Assembly (NCBI RefSeq): GCF_030247185.1
Contig: NC_080571.1
Coordinates: 113,701,067 to 113,765,066 of the forward strand
DNA: 64,000 bases
Direction of reading: 5' to 3'
From: Malaya genurostris
Lineage: Eukaryota; Arthropoda; Insecta; Diptera; Culicidae
This document shows positions 45,631 to 57,291 of this stretch, piece by piece. A model generated the notes under the pieces. It searched no databases. It saw only the letters and a program-made list of their open reading frames with translations, and was not told the origin of the DNA. Made by a program: the position numbers and the translations under genes. Each line of letters opens with the position of its first letter. Position 1 is the first letter of the stretch.

Positions 45631-46310
45631 AATACACTCGGAGATGGATATACCATGATGAATAAGTAGATTCTTTTCAAACTGCCTGCTCTAGATCGAT
45701 ACCCAAACCTACAAATAATGTTCGCCTATAATTTTGACCTGAGTGGTGAATGATCCACAACATTTTAAAAACTTGAGAAAATACCTGTTTTCATCAATCC
45801 GCATGTGTTTTTGCATGAATATTTGTCATTGTCAAAAATTTTCGTATTGTATAAAGGCATTAAGTTTGATTATTAATAATAAAAATTTCTGATTTCTTTC
45901 ACATTTTTTGAAAATTTTCATTTCTTCTAAATTTTAACCTTAAAAAATTGTGGTTAGGAAGAATGAAATATTTTGATAGCATTTCACATCAACTTTTCGT
46001 CTGACAGATGGGTTCAGCCAGACCTTTTTCGTTTTTATCCTTAAGTTAACATATTATGTGTAAAGGTCTGATCAGACCTAGAAGTCAGACCGAAGGTATA
46101 AAAATATCTATTAAACGGAGAGTTGATGAAAGTATTTTTCTGAGATCTACGTCCCTATGTTCTGTACATACACACACACAGGTGGGGGATTGGGCTCGGG
46201 TGTAACGGAGTTCGATTTGTTCAATCAACATCTAATATAATTAAATATTGAAACAGCTTAGAGCCCAATTTAGAAGATTTTTCTAATTTTTCGTACTGTC
46301 ATATTAAGTG
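45631..46310. other. Intergenic, mostly unrecognised
   Basis: AT-rich; includes a short inverted-looking GTCTGATCAGACCTAGAAGT (46066-46085) and CAGATGGGTTCAGCCAGACC. No gene seen. Confidence 0.35.
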
Positions 46311-47112
46311 ATGATTTGAAATTTTAGTCACTCAGTCACTCAGTCACCCTGTGATTTCGGAACTGCACGTCCGATTAAAAAAAATGAGCATTCCAGGTCC
46401 ACTTTAGAGTTTTTGGTCATTATTTAGGGTATTTCCATAACTGGTATTCAGGCACCAGTATAATCCAAAACGGTAAGTATGGCCAGGGGCATATTTTTCC
46501 AAATTATAAATTGGGAATTGCAGCAGAAGGTTGAATCTACACAACGGCATAGATTACTTGGGATGTTTTTTCAAATACAAATGTAACCGGTTACCCCAGT
46601 CTCCCCTATATCATGAAAAATCTTTTCTTTAGATTTAGATTTTTAAGTCAATTAAAAAATGCATAACTTACAACAAACGACTTTACAACCAATAGTGTTA
46701 AAGTACTAATCAGAGCGGCATTACAATGGACAGAATTCAAATATCAGCAAAAAGTTCAGTAAAAAACGAGCTGAAACCACCTAGCAGTGAGATGATACCT
46801 TTTTTATCAAGCCGCTTGTGATTTTTGCATGAATATTATTCGGTGTGTTGAGGTTTCATGAAATTATTTTGATGGTCGTCGTTTCAAATGACAGTTTGAA
46901 ATTTCAATCACTCATTACCCTGTAATTTAGGTACTGCAAGTCGGATCGAAAAAAAAATAGTATGATACCACAAAATTAATCCTGTGAATCTAAACGTGGG
47001 AAAATCGATTAAGAAGTCCATGTCGCTGTGAGTTCCACTGGTTTTTTTGGTAATTTTGGTGAGGGGTTTTGGTCATTGTTTACTGTACTTCCTGAACTTC
47101 CGGTTACGGGAC

Positions 47113-47258
47113 CAAAAAGCAAAGCCAATATATTACATTCCTTATGTAGAATTTAGTCTTTATGTTTCAACAGACTTCGCAGACGATTCTTAGCATTCAA
47201 AATCATTGAATGACTAGTACTACGATTCTACTTACACTAAAAACCCTTTCAGCATAAG
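47113..47258 (-). mobile_element. tRNA-derived SINE, 3' part only
   Basis: The complement matches the body of the full SINE at 56327-56521: GTAGTACTAGTCATTCAATG, CTAAGAATCGTCTGCGAAGT, TGTTGAAACATAAAG, GGAATGTAAT. It ends with TTGGCTTTGCTTTTTGG, a 3' tail that the other copy lacks. The tRNA-like head is missing. Confidence 0.7.
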
Positions 47259-48510
47259 TCAAAAAGGTTCGTATGGCCATGAATTAACACGTCGGCAAAA
47301 TTGGAATAGTTTTGAGCTCAATGACGGTTTGAATTTTTTAAAAACTCGTCACCCTGTAATTCCAGAGTTGGCAGTCGGCATCGGATAAAATTCATCAATT
47401 TAGTATTTTAATGGGATTTTTTGTTTATGAAATTCGATGGGGCCTATTGAACTATTCCGGAACCTTTTGGTACCGGGATTCGAAAATCTGTGTAGCCGAA
47501 GTCAGTTAAATTCACGTAAGGGTTGTTTTACAATGGATTTGATGTTTTGTTGCCATCTTTGAGAAATCGTAGTGCATTCCAAATGAAACTTAGTGGTACA
47601 TTCCGGGATCGCAAACCGAATACTGGTAGAACATAAATAAGTTTATTTGGTCATGGATTAGTAAAATCTGCAAACCCGATAAGCCCGATTAATTTATGTG
47701 GAATTAAGATTTTTACACTAATCACTCTGTGACTTCGGAACCAAAAATACGATCTAATAAAAAACAAGAAGTATTCAAGATATCCTAAGACATCTCTTAA
47801 ACGATTTTGATTGGCTCTTTTCGGCAAGCTTTAACTGGGACATCTAAGACATCTTATTTGAATCTGATATGGAGAAAATCGGTCACACCATCTCCGATAA
47901 AATTGAGTGAAATTTTTTGTCACACACATATGCCGAAATCGACGAACTAATTCGAATGGTCTATGGATGCAAGAAGTTATGTTCTTTCAACAACCATTGC
48001 TGTAAACAGTTTAAATCAATATAAATATGCCATTTTTCTAATACATATGTCATCTTCGACCGATTATGTTTCCAAAACCGAACCGATAATCGTTTCCCTT
48101 TGCTTCCAACCATCGCATTATCATACTGCTGGTATAAGTAGAAAAGTTCCTTGAGCAAAAATATCGATATCTCCGTTAAAAATGGAAGTATTTTAACGAT
48201 CTATGGTTTGTTGAATATCTATTATCGAGTGAAATCTAAGTCTCAAAACATATTTTGATTACAAGGACTAACATTAAATAGCATTTAGGCGCCGTGGAGA
48301 GTTTTTATTAGTGACTAGCTTGATTAAAATCGATCCAGCCATCTCTGAGTTTTCGACCTCTTTGTTAAAAGTTTACTTTTCTGATTTTTTCCGCGCATTT
48401 TACCCCTTTACTCCAGAACCTCAAGTCGGATCCAGATAAAATTCGGCTATGGATTTTTATTTGAATTTAATTAGTTAAGCGGTCTCTGAGAAAATAGAGA
48501 AATTTCATGC

Positions 48511-48521
48511 CCATGAAATTC
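48511..48521. repeat. Target-site duplication, left, of inverted-repeat element
   Basis: CCATGAAATTC, identical to 49269-49279. Confidence 0.75.
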
Positions 48522-49268
48522 GGGAGCGGGTCATTTCACCGAAAGCCATTTCGCCGAAAGTCGTTTCGCCAAATGCCATTTCTCCGAAAGTCGTTTCGCC
48601 GAATGCCATTTCGTCGAAAGTCGTTTCGCCGAATAGGTCATTTCGCCGAAAGTGGTTTCGCCGAAAGGGTAATTTCGAATACATCATTTATTTTTTTGTG
48701 TTACTATGCCTCCTGTATAACTGATGTAGCGCAGCCACATAACCGAAGCCAAGATGGCTCGGCGGCATAAAGCCGTCGGAAGCGGCGGCCTCTTGTATAC
48801 AAACCTGTAACCGCATCGTTTGCCCGGTCTATCAAAGCTAGTTTTCAAATCGATGTGACAAAGCCGCATTAGATATTTTTTCACTTAGTAAACGGAAAAT
48901 ACCACATACATTTGCTTGGTAGATACACATATGCAATTGATTTGATGCTTAGTGACTAGTAGTCAACAAGTTTCCTTGGGAACTCCTTCCTGAGGTTCAT
49001 GAATCAATCTTTAGTCCAGAGTACAATTGTAGGTCAAAAACCGGGCGTTGACGTATTATCATTCATTTGTGTTTATTTTAAATCAATATAAATTAAAAAA
49101 TTAAAAATTTAAAAATCAATTAAAGACAATTGCAGAAATGCGCGAAATGACCCTTTCGGCGAAATGACCCATTCGGCGAAATGACTCTTTCGGCGAAATG
49201 ACTTTCGACGAAACGGCTTTCGGCGAAATGACATTCGACGAAACGGTTTTCGGCGAAATGACCCTGAT
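48522..49268. mobile_element. Inverted-repeat element with GGCGAAATGAC minisatellite ends
   Basis: The left end (48530-48675) is a tandem array of CATTTCGCCGAAAGTCGTTT variants; the right end (49140-49265) is the inverse (GGCGAAATGACCCTTTCGGC variants). Outer ends align as GGGTCATTTC on one side and the complement of GAAATGACCC on the other. An 11-bp duplication flanks the element, and removing it leaves a continuous family-DR sequence. The interior (about 460 bp) has a GC-rich hairpin (CGGCGGCATAAAGCCGTCGG, 48759-48778) and no transposase. Long inverted ends plus a 9-11 bp duplication would suit a Mutator-type non-autonomous element; this is inference. Confidence 0.75.
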
Positions 49269-49279
49269 CCATGAAATTC
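49269..49279. repeat. Target-site duplication, right, of inverted-repeat element
   Basis: CCATGAAATTC; partner of 48511-48521. Confidence 0.75.
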
Positions 49280-50090
49280 AATAGCAGGCTCTAAGATTAA
49301 GATATGTTTCATTTGAATCTAAGTTTGTGAGAATTCGTATAACCAACTCCAAGAAAAGCGACTACGTATTTTGTACACACACCTACAAACTGATATTTGC
49401 TAATCTCGAAGAACTGAATCAAATGGTACATGACGATCGATTCGAAAGTTAATTTTCTCAGTGATTGTATAACCTTTATATATAAGAAAGGTAAACAGGT
49501 TTCAGCTCACTGCACAAAATGTCATGAAAAGGATGCTGTACACTATCTTTTAGGTGTTGTACACAGTTTTTTAAGTGCATATTAAAATCGTGTTTCACTT
49601 TGTTTCCAAACATCGATTTAGCATGAAACGCTGAAAACTCCTTTTACTGGTATAGAGAGAAAAAATCATTTTCACAAAAATGCCAATCTCTGATTTAAAA
49701 ATGGACGGATTTCTAAATTTTGGAATCTGTTTTGTTTTTGAGGACAATTGTGACAGATATTGTCAAAAAAATTTAAATTTTCACTTACAACTTGATATAA
49801 TTCTAAAAATAAACAACGGATCAAAGAACGAAAACAATAACGTTCTGACTGATAAAAAGACCTTCCATTTGCAACCAGTCCGATCAAAATCGGTTCAGCC
49901 ATCTATGAGATCTATGCCTATTTATTCTGTACACAAATACAGACACACACACAGGCAGTTACTCCGTTCGTCGAGCTGAACCGATTGGTATATGACTCCG
50001 GGCCTCGGAAATTTTTTCCAAAGATTGAGCAAATTTTATACCTATTTTTATGTATATAAAAAAAGGTAAAACATACACGTTTTGATATGA

Positions 50091-50890
50091 ACACGATTCA
50101 CGCCAAACTTTACAAAGTTAATCCATGGATCGAAATAATTGCTGGTTTATAAAATATTTAAGTCGTTTGGTCTAGCCGCGGTCTCCACTACTATTAAATT
50201 TTCTCTAGATACGACTTCCGTATAAGGTTTAAGTGAAAGGTCTTATAATTCCATAGGATACCATTTAATTTATATCCCGATCTAGAATTCCAGTTCCTGA
50301 ATTGCAGGGTGAAGTCTGTTTAAAATTTCAAACCGTTGTTTAGAGCGACGATGCAAAAATCGTTGTACCATAATTACACTTAGGGCATGTTCAGATGTGT
50401 TCTAGTTCTAGATGCATAATTTATGTCAGTTTGAAAATTTAAATCTAGAAATTATAACAAAATAAACTGGCAGCCTCAGCAACGTTTTATCAGTGTATGA
50501 AATATAGAAAAAATAGAACGGCAGCTTATACCCGTATAGCGTTTTGGCTACCTGGGCAGCCATGGCCACCAGACGGCTACCAAAATTGATTCAGTGACGG
50601 TTGTCAAATGCAATTTGACAAAACAAAGTAGCCTATATCTAAGTTAGCCGAGCCTTTTCATCTTCTCACCTTCACTGAAAATGTCAAAGATTTCGATGTG
50701 GAAAAATCCTGGTGGATACGGTTGTATCGTTTGAGTTGTATATCTGGCAGCGGCGAGGCAGTCGGTCACCAGAATGTCTGCCAGCCATATTTTTCTCGCT
50801 GGCAGCGTTTAGTCAGCCATCTGGCAGCCATGCGTATGCGGGTACCAGTTTAAAATTTGACAGTAGAACCCTTTCGAATAAATAAAACTA
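50091..50890. other. Intergenic, with related inverted motifs
   Basis: TATACCCGTATAGCG (50529-50543) and the complement of 50823-50846, GTACCCGCATACGCATGGCT, resemble each other, as do GGCAGCCATGG and TGGCAGCCATG. This hints at a degenerate element with inverted ends, but the match is too weak to delimit. No gene. Confidence 0.3.
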
Positions 50891-53240
50891 AAACGGCTTG
50901 CTGGGGATACGTTTGTTTCAGTTTCAGTTATATTGTAGACCACCCATATGAATCTTGCAGTTGGTGAATTTGCTCTTAGCGATTGATCCACCACAGAGTT
51001 GTAGATAGTAATACAAATGACGACAAGTTGACTTTTAACTACAGAAAGGGTACAAATGATGATACTAACACTTAAATGGCGCATAATTTCGGTTTGACAA
51101 AATATGAAATTGATTAGAAGGCTTCATCTTGTTCAAATTTTTACCATAATCCTACTATGATGTTATATTTTGTTCAATGTTCCTCTCTGAGCATGAACCT
51201 TATAGCAATCCAATCTAATCGGGTTTCGATAAAGTACTTTACCACGCCAAACGATACAAAGAAATATTGAACCACTGGTGATCCAGTTTATGGCATTCCT
51301 ACAGATTTACGTGCCGAGCATCATTATGGAAAAACTCCAAACTTGAACTCCGCTTGAATTGCCTTCGTGCGACCAGCAGGGTGGTTGGGTAGGCAGGTGG
51401 CACGGGAAACAGCTACGGTAGAAAATAACAACTATGATGATGGTATAACGGCAAATTGCATACGAAATGCATTTCACTTAAGCGCTCCATCACATGATTT
51501 CTCTTCCAAGCCGCGACCGTCGTTGCTTTTCCCACCGCGCACCGCAATTGTAGGCCGATGGCTTCCTTCCTTGCAATCGTTTTTTTTTTATCGCTGCAAA
51601 ACTTGAAATTGCATCTGTATTGCATGCTTCAAGCTCTGTGGACTAGCGAAAATATCATCTTTCTTAGCTATGTCTGCAAACGGTTGCGGCCACTGGGGTG
51701 AATGTTTTCACTTTAAAATTCGTTATTTTCACTCTGTACTGTGCTGCAGCAATCCACACTCAACACTACACAAAATGCCAACACGATACGGGCTTTAATT
51801 GTTGGAACCACTGAAAATGTAATACACCTTGGCACTTTCTGTAGCCCGCTCAGTTCCGTACATAATCCCACTGGTACAAAAGTATAACCGTTCCAACCAT
51901 TAGCAGAAATAGGCTGATCCTGATTGTTTTATTTTGGAACAGCAGTTTAATGTTAATACATTCTAAATTATTCTCCTAGTAGTAGACCATTTTTAAGCAG
52001 ATGCATCTATTGAATTGCACAAACCACCACCAATAATACATTGCTGATTGAACCCAGTCGATTACGTAAACCCGCCATGTACCTCCAAAAAAAGAACTGG
52101 CACTCGAAAATTACGAAAATAAGTGACTCCAAATGAAGCAACACGCGCGTGCAAGCTTGACTTATCGAGAGCTGTATGTATGCCAACCAACCGAATGACG
52201 CGTGAAGACTGCGACCAGGCTTTGACTTGATGGAGCCTTAGACGAGAAACCTACATGATTCAAGTGCAAAAAACACTAATGGAAATAAGCAGTGCGCTCC
52301 CGCGTACTCGCCAAAGTACTTGGAACGTGGAACTCTCGCTCCCCACCGACTACTTCTCGTGTGTATGAGCCAAGCGAGCAGCTTTGCGTGTACCTTCTCT
52401 CTCATTTGTTGCACATTATTCGCCAGACATTCCGATTGAGGTATTTGTTTTGGTCCATGCATACCCACCTGGTCTGCAGGTCGTCTCAGGTGATATAAGC
52501 ATCGTAATGAATATTATTTCACTTCTTCTCTCTAATTTTTCGCTATTTCGAAACGTAACTACGAATATATACAAAACCCAGCATACATATATCACCTAGA
52601 AAGATGATCATTTACATGCAGTCTTTTGTTTGTGACACGGTAATTCAAAAATTATTTTTTTCAGAGCGGTTAGTAGAATGAACTAAATCGCCTTTAAAAA
52701 AAATAAATTTTTTTTCATTCCACTATATTGAGATATTCCTTATCTATCCTTATGTCACGAAATGGTAACAGTATTCCGGTGTGCTTTTTGCCCCCTTCAT
52801 CAGTGTATCCGTTCCTAAGTCTGTTATTAATCAGTTAGTTTGTAATCAATACAGCGGAATTAAATGGAATTTATTTTCTTCAGGAGCAATCGTGCTAACG
52901 GCTTTTGTAATTGTATATTTTGAAATTTGACATTATTGAAATTATTGGATCGCTTGGAAATCGAAGGCGAACAGAATTTCAAGAAACGTATCGAATAATT
53001 TCTCGTTTTTCGTGATTTTAAGCATAAAATTTATGAATGTTTTAGAGTTCGTCGGGTTCAATCTAACTTCATGTATCATAGTAACCAGTTCGACAGAGTC
53101 AAAGCATGAACAAAATACATCTAGATTCCCCACTGTAATAGTACTGTAGTTGAGCAACCCGTGATACCAAAAGTGCCGTCTGATGCCAAATGGGTGCGTA
53201 AATGCTCCTAAAATATATGTATACAGTTGCCTGTTCATTA
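50891..53240. other. Unique-looking intergenic block, locally GC-richer
   Basis: 51340-51620 and 52120-52500 are richer in GC than the surroundings and contain none of the repeats found elsewhere in the window. Frames such as 51367-51606 (plus, 79 codons) and 52238-52468 (minus, 76 codons) have no motif I recognise. They could be non-coding exons, promoter-proximal DNA or conserved non-coding sequence of a neighbouring gene; nothing here proves it. Confidence 0.3.
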
Positions 53241-54490
53241 AACACAACCACCAAAATTTGATAAAAAGTTTACACTCAATTATCTCTGGAACAACTCAAC
53301 CGATTTTCGCAAACTAAGATTCAAATGAATGGTCTTACAATATCCTGAAAATTTGTAGAACATTTTATCTGGATCCGACTTCCGGTTCCGGAACTAATGC
53401 TTTATAAGTGGAAAATTACCAATTTTATTAGTATTTTTTCCACAAACGATGGTTAAAAACAGGTACAAACCCCATAAAACTGTCTGATACATTCTTCTAG
53501 TTTGCAGAGCTTGTTAGTTTGTGGGCATGAAAACTTAATTCGGCACTACTAGTCCCCTGTTTTCCTGTTCCGATAGCACCGAAAGTGGAGAAGAAAAACT
53601 CCTAAAACTAAATTTATTTCGATTTCTCTGCGATGCTTGAACCGATTTTCACAGCAAATCTTGATTTGGATTAAAGTTCATACTGCCTTTAAAGCTACTG
53701 TGAAATTTCATCCGGATCCATCTTCCGGTTCCGCAGTTACAGGGCGATGAGTGTCAAAGCTTTCAAAACGCCATATAGAGTTACAATATGAACAACACCG
53801 AAAGAAGAAGAAAACAGAAAACGAACAAGGCGTGCTTTGTTCTATTTTGTACACGTTGTGTAGTGTAGTGATAATAATATTAATAATAATAGTAATAATA
53901 ATAATAATAATAATAATCTTACTACATATTTTATGCTGCCGATTCACGCTGTTTAGCTTGACTTACATATGAAGAAGTAACAGAAACGCAGGTTCGTTTC
54001 GTTTGTTAGATTTCGTTTAATTGGTTTAATCGAAATAGAGCATGAGATAGTAAGTATAGGTTTAACTACGTTCAAAACTGTTCCAATTTGTAGGTCATAT
54101 TTGTTGGTAGCAAGCGAACCAACTTCGGCTATTCCGTTTATCTGAATCCGGTTTTGGAAAAATTGGAAATAGTGATTAAAAACTGCAAAAAGGATCTCGC
54201 TCACTTTTCTTGGATCGATTTTCACAAACTTATAGGTTCAAAAGAAAAGTCTTACAGTTTCATACGCAATTCCTTAATTTGTTGTGGATATTACTTTCGG
54301 TTCCGAAACTACAGGGTAATCAGGATTTATAGAGTTTGTGACATTAGATCCGAGCAAATTTTCCTATTTCTATTCAATAAGCAGTTGTTTTTGCTAATTT
54401 CACAGTTATATTTATGATGTAATGAGTAATATGAGAAAGGCATCATTACACCACTAGGTGGATTAAAATAGGTTTTGCAGTTTTGGACCA
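53241..54490. repeat. Dispersed family DR, reverse-orientation copy
   Basis: Includes TGGATCCGACTTCCGGTTCC (53371-53390), CATCCGGATCCATCTTCCGG (53709-53728), TTACAGGGCGATGAGTGTCA and the terminal CATTACACCACTAGGTGGAT (54446-54465). The same boundary motif lies at 60789-60808. Confidence 0.65.
53869..53918. repeat. (ATA/TAA)n microsatellite
   Basis: About 50 bp of AATAAT-type trinucleotides, with one TTA and one GTA variant, inside the family-DR copy. Confidence 0.9.
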
Positions 54491-54617
54491 CTATTTCCAA
54501 CACTTCCGTAACCTAATTTCGAGGACCGGAATAGTTGATGTTAGTTCGTATCACCAGCAATAAATATGACTGACAAATTGGAACAATATTGAACATAATT
54601 GAAAAGAAATTTTCCCT

Positions 54618-55680
54618 CACGGAGAACCCTTCGATCATAAAATTGCGATATCGCAGTTTTTGATTTTTGCGATAGTTGATTTAACTAATTTCTTTTTGAT
54701 TCAACCAATATGGTTTTTGTTTTGCATATATTCAAGTAGTTGAAAAATATGTTGTTTTGAATGCTGTCAAATGACGGAGACAGTTGAAAGCAAAACAATA
54801 ATCGCAATGCAAAATCAACAACTTTTTTAGTTGAAATCGGTTCGCGTCGCTTCAAAATGTCAATGAAAACAACATCGATGGTTAAAGCGTTTGGTGAAAT
54901 TGTGTTCATTCGATTTGAGAAATTTATGATAACAAGTGTTTATCTAACAGCGGTGTTGTGATAAAGTTAACCTTGTTTAAGATGAAACAAATTAGAAAAT
55001 GTTAATGAATGATCATCTCGTAATCTTTCAGGTATGCGCAAAAATTTTATGCTTCAAATTCGATCATTGATTTACTTCCAGCAGACTGTTTTACTTCCAG
55101 CTGTTTGATACCGATGATGATGTTCATGCATTAGCAATAAAACTCTTTTTGACATGAATTTAATTTATAAAAGTAACAGGAGCGAAGGGTTTCAAACACA
55201 CAGTGGCGCTGCGATTGAATGGCGCGTTGGAATTGCCGTCGCAAAATTCCAATTCCCAGCGGTGCACCCAAGCTCATATGAATTGACTAAAATTATCAGT
55301 GCATAACTTTAGTTCAACCGTTTGAAGGCATCATCTTTCAATACTCATTTTTTTTCACTTTCAATACTCATGTCTAAAACAAATAAAACCGATTTATTTT
55401 TCAACTAACAGAATTTTGTTTCAATAACAACACCAGTCCTTTCAACTAAAATATTTTTTGAAATTGAAAGGTATGTGTCCTCACTAATTGACAGCATTTT
55501 TTTTTTTTTCAAACAGTTATATTAGTTGTTTCAACCATCGTTTCTGCTAATCGAAAAACAAATATGACAGTTTAGTTAAAACAACAATCGATTAGTTGTA
55601 CCAAATTTTAACCAATCGAATTCAGAAAATCAACCAATATTCTGGTTGAAATGGGATCGCGGGTGGTTCCGTGCTCTTTT
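54618..55680. mobile_element. Possible MITE-like element with CACGGA termini
   Basis: The left sequence CACGGAGAACCCTTCGATC and the complement of the right end CACGGAACCACCCGCGATC are similar over about 20 bp, and both are followed by sequence rich in CAACCA/TTGGTTGA motifs. No target duplication is visible and the interior has no transposase. Poly-T (55498-55510) and AT-rich filler are present. Boundaries are uncertain. Confidence 0.35.
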
Positions 55681-55689
55681 GCTTCGTCG

Positions 55690-56292
55690 CGTAATACAAT
55701 TATTAACGCCTAACCCAATAGTTCCGGAACCGGAAGTCGGATCCAGATGAAAATCACGAATTTTACTTGGGATTATAACACGCTCATTAAAATCGGTCCA
55801 ACCATCTTTGAGAAAATAGTCTAAGATTCAGTAGTATTTAAACACTATTTTCGATGCTTCCGGAATCGGAAATCGGGAACCAGGACACCCGGAACTATGA
55901 AAAAGAAAAACATGAAATAAAAAAATTTTCCTCTTATCGTACTCTAGTCCAGAAACCAATAGTCGGATCCGGATGAAATGTTTTGAATGAAATTTTTTTA
56001 TAATTATGAGACCTTTCGTTTGAATCTTAGTTTGTGAAAATCGGTCAAGCAATTTCCGAAAAAATTGAGTGCATATTTTATACTTAATTTTCATTTACTA
56101 CCCTACAACTCCAGTTTGTGGAAATCGGTTCAACCATCTCCAAAAAAAGTAAGTGCACATATTTTCTATATTTTTGAAAAAAAGTCGATTGAAAAGTAGA
56201 AGTACTGTCAGTGTCCCGTACAGTGGGAAATCTAAGTTTACTTGATTTATGGCTAAAGGGTGTATTCGAGCAAAATGTCACACACCCATATA
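55690..56292. repeat. Dispersed family DR, fragment
   Basis: ATAGTTCCGGAACCGGAAGT (55720-55739), CGGATCCAGATGAAAATCAC, TAAAATCGGTCCAACCATCT, and GAAATCGGTTCAACCATCTC (56119-56138). Confidence 0.65.
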
Positions 56293-56318
56293 TATCACGT
56301 GGATTAATAAATCCCGGG

Positions 56319-56326
56319 ACTGATAC
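56319..56326. repeat. SINE target-site duplication, left
   Basis: ACTGATAC, identical to 56522-56529. Confidence 0.65.
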
Positions 56327-56521
56327 TTGACATTACATTCCTTTTGTAGAATTTGGCCTTTCTGTTTTAACAAACTTCGCAACCGATTCTTAGTGTACAG
56401 AATCATTGCATGGCTAGTACTACGATCCTACTGACACTATGGATCCTTCCAGATCGGAGCTCGAACATACGGCAACTGGCTTGTAAGACCAGCGCCGTAT
56501 GCGTTGAACCTCCAACCCGGA
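56327..56521 (-). mobile_element. tRNA-derived SINE, complete (195 bp)
   Basis: On the minus strand, GGTTGGAGGTTCAACGCATA gives an A-box-like head. CTGGTCTTACAAGCCAG (complement near 56475-56491) folds as a 5-bp anticodon stem with a seven-base loop CTTACAA, i.e. anticodon TAC (valine-like). GTTCGAGCTCC (56457-56467 complement) is a good B box. The body continues with GATCGTAGTACTAGCCATGC, ACTAAGAATCGGTTGCGAAG and GGAATGTAATG. An 8-bp duplication flanks it. The body design resembles mosquito SINEs from memory; I cannot name the family with confidence. A B box and A-like box imply RNA polymerase III transcription. Confidence 0.78.
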
Positions 56522-56529
56522 ACTGATAC
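56522..56529. repeat. SINE target-site duplication, right
   Basis: ACTGATAC; partner of 56319-56326. Confidence 0.65.
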
Positions 56530-56665
56530 ATAGATGACCAAAAACACTTCCGTATAATTTTTCATAAGTAAAAACTTTCAAACGATACCTGGCAAAGTTT
56601 CTTGTCATTCTGATGTTTGGGCCACGAGTTACAGTGATTTAGGAGACGCTAGACGATGAAAAAAC

Positions 56666-56990
56666 ACAAATTGAACAAAGGTTTAAAAAGTTCTACGGTG
56701 ACTCTACTCTATCAAAAACAACCATTTGTCGTAAAACTCCATTTCCGTTAATCCATTTCCGTTAATCAAAATTGCATGAGATAGCTGATATTCTTAATTT
56801 CAGTGTGTCCACCATTCTGCATGAGCATTTATCTATGAGGAGCCATATTCAGCGGACATGACCCTCAGCGACTTCTAGCTGTTTGTAGCTACAAGGAAGG
56901 ATATTCTACTGCAACCAGAAGGTTATCACTGAAACAAAAGCTTGGAAATGGGAAAAACCGAACACGACATCGGAAAGTAAAAGAATGACA
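56666..56990 (+). pseudogene. Mariner D transposase relic
   Basis: Fragments in several frames: TQIEQRFKKFYGDSTLSKTT then ICR (helix-turn-helix), KLHEIADILNFSVSTILHEH then LSMR (linker region), and PYSADMTLSDF followed by a stop and LFVATRKDILLQPEGYH (the PYSPDLAPSDYxLF block with the third catalytic Asp kept). The whole catalytic centre between them is missing and stops are present. The order matches mariner, so this is a decayed, internally deleted copy. Confidence 0.7.
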
Positions 56991-57018
56991 GTTTGTTTTC
57001 GTCTAGTAGGTTTCCATC

Positions 57019-57291
57019 ATGGACCACTGCAATGTTGCTCAACGCGTTTTTATTTATAACTCGGTTTTAAAGAATCGGTCGCACGGTACAACTTTTCGTG
57101 AGTTTAAAAACCATTTTGAATTAAAGCCGAAAATGTCGGTACCTTCGCGTAATACTGTAAAGCAGTGGGTGAAAAATTTTATAAAAACATATTATGTGAA
57201 ATAAATAAAACCTCCGGGCCGAACTGTCCGGGCACCAGAAAATGTTGAACGACTTAATCTGGATAAAAGAAACGATTTTATATCAGAATAA
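57019..57291 (+). pseudogene. Helix-turn-helix (DUF4817-type) transposase fragment
   Basis: ATG at 57019: MDHCNVAQRVFIYNSVLKNR, then FREFKNHFELKPKMSVPSRN and TVKQWVKNFIKTYYVK, stop at 57202. The same frame continues IKPPGRTVRAPENVERLN to 57288. This matches the insect pattern of an N-terminal HTH (RVFIVETYF...KMSVPSRNTVKRWV) followed by KKPPGRxRxVRTPENVER, found in Tc1/mariner-related transposases and derived proteins. One in-frame stop where a Thr-Gly-Ser turn is expected, and no catalytic domain downstream. It is a separate family from the DD34D mariner just upstream. Confidence 0.7.

Larger units (their letters stand above)
46311..50090. repeat. Dispersed family DR, long composite with nested insertions
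   Basis: Modules as in the 43-45 kb copy: AATCACTCATTACCCTGTAA (46909-46928), a GTTTTTTAAAAACTCGTCAC-type block, GACTTCGGAACCAAAAAT, AATATCGATATCTCCGTTAA (48159-48178), AAATTGAGTGAAATTTTTTG, and an end at AACCTTTATATATAAGAAAG (49469-49488). Nested inside are a SINE fragment (47113-47258) and an inverted-repeat element (48522-49268). Confidence 0.6.
56295..56990 (+). mobile_element. Mariner D, old copy split by a SINE
   Basis: A 5' terminal repeat TCACGTGGATTAATAAATCC then CGGGACT starts at 56295 after TA, recognisably the same design as mariners A and B. The SINE at 56327-56521 lies just inside the terminal repeat. A coding relic follows. The 3' end is not recognisable. Confidence 0.65.

Noticed and set aside
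48530..48680. CRISPR-like array
   Set aside because: Short contiguous minisatellite units without unique spacers, in an insect-like sequence.
53951..54417. Opposed frames near 54.0-54.4 kb as exons
   Set aside because: Located in a family-DR copy and not conserved in other copies.
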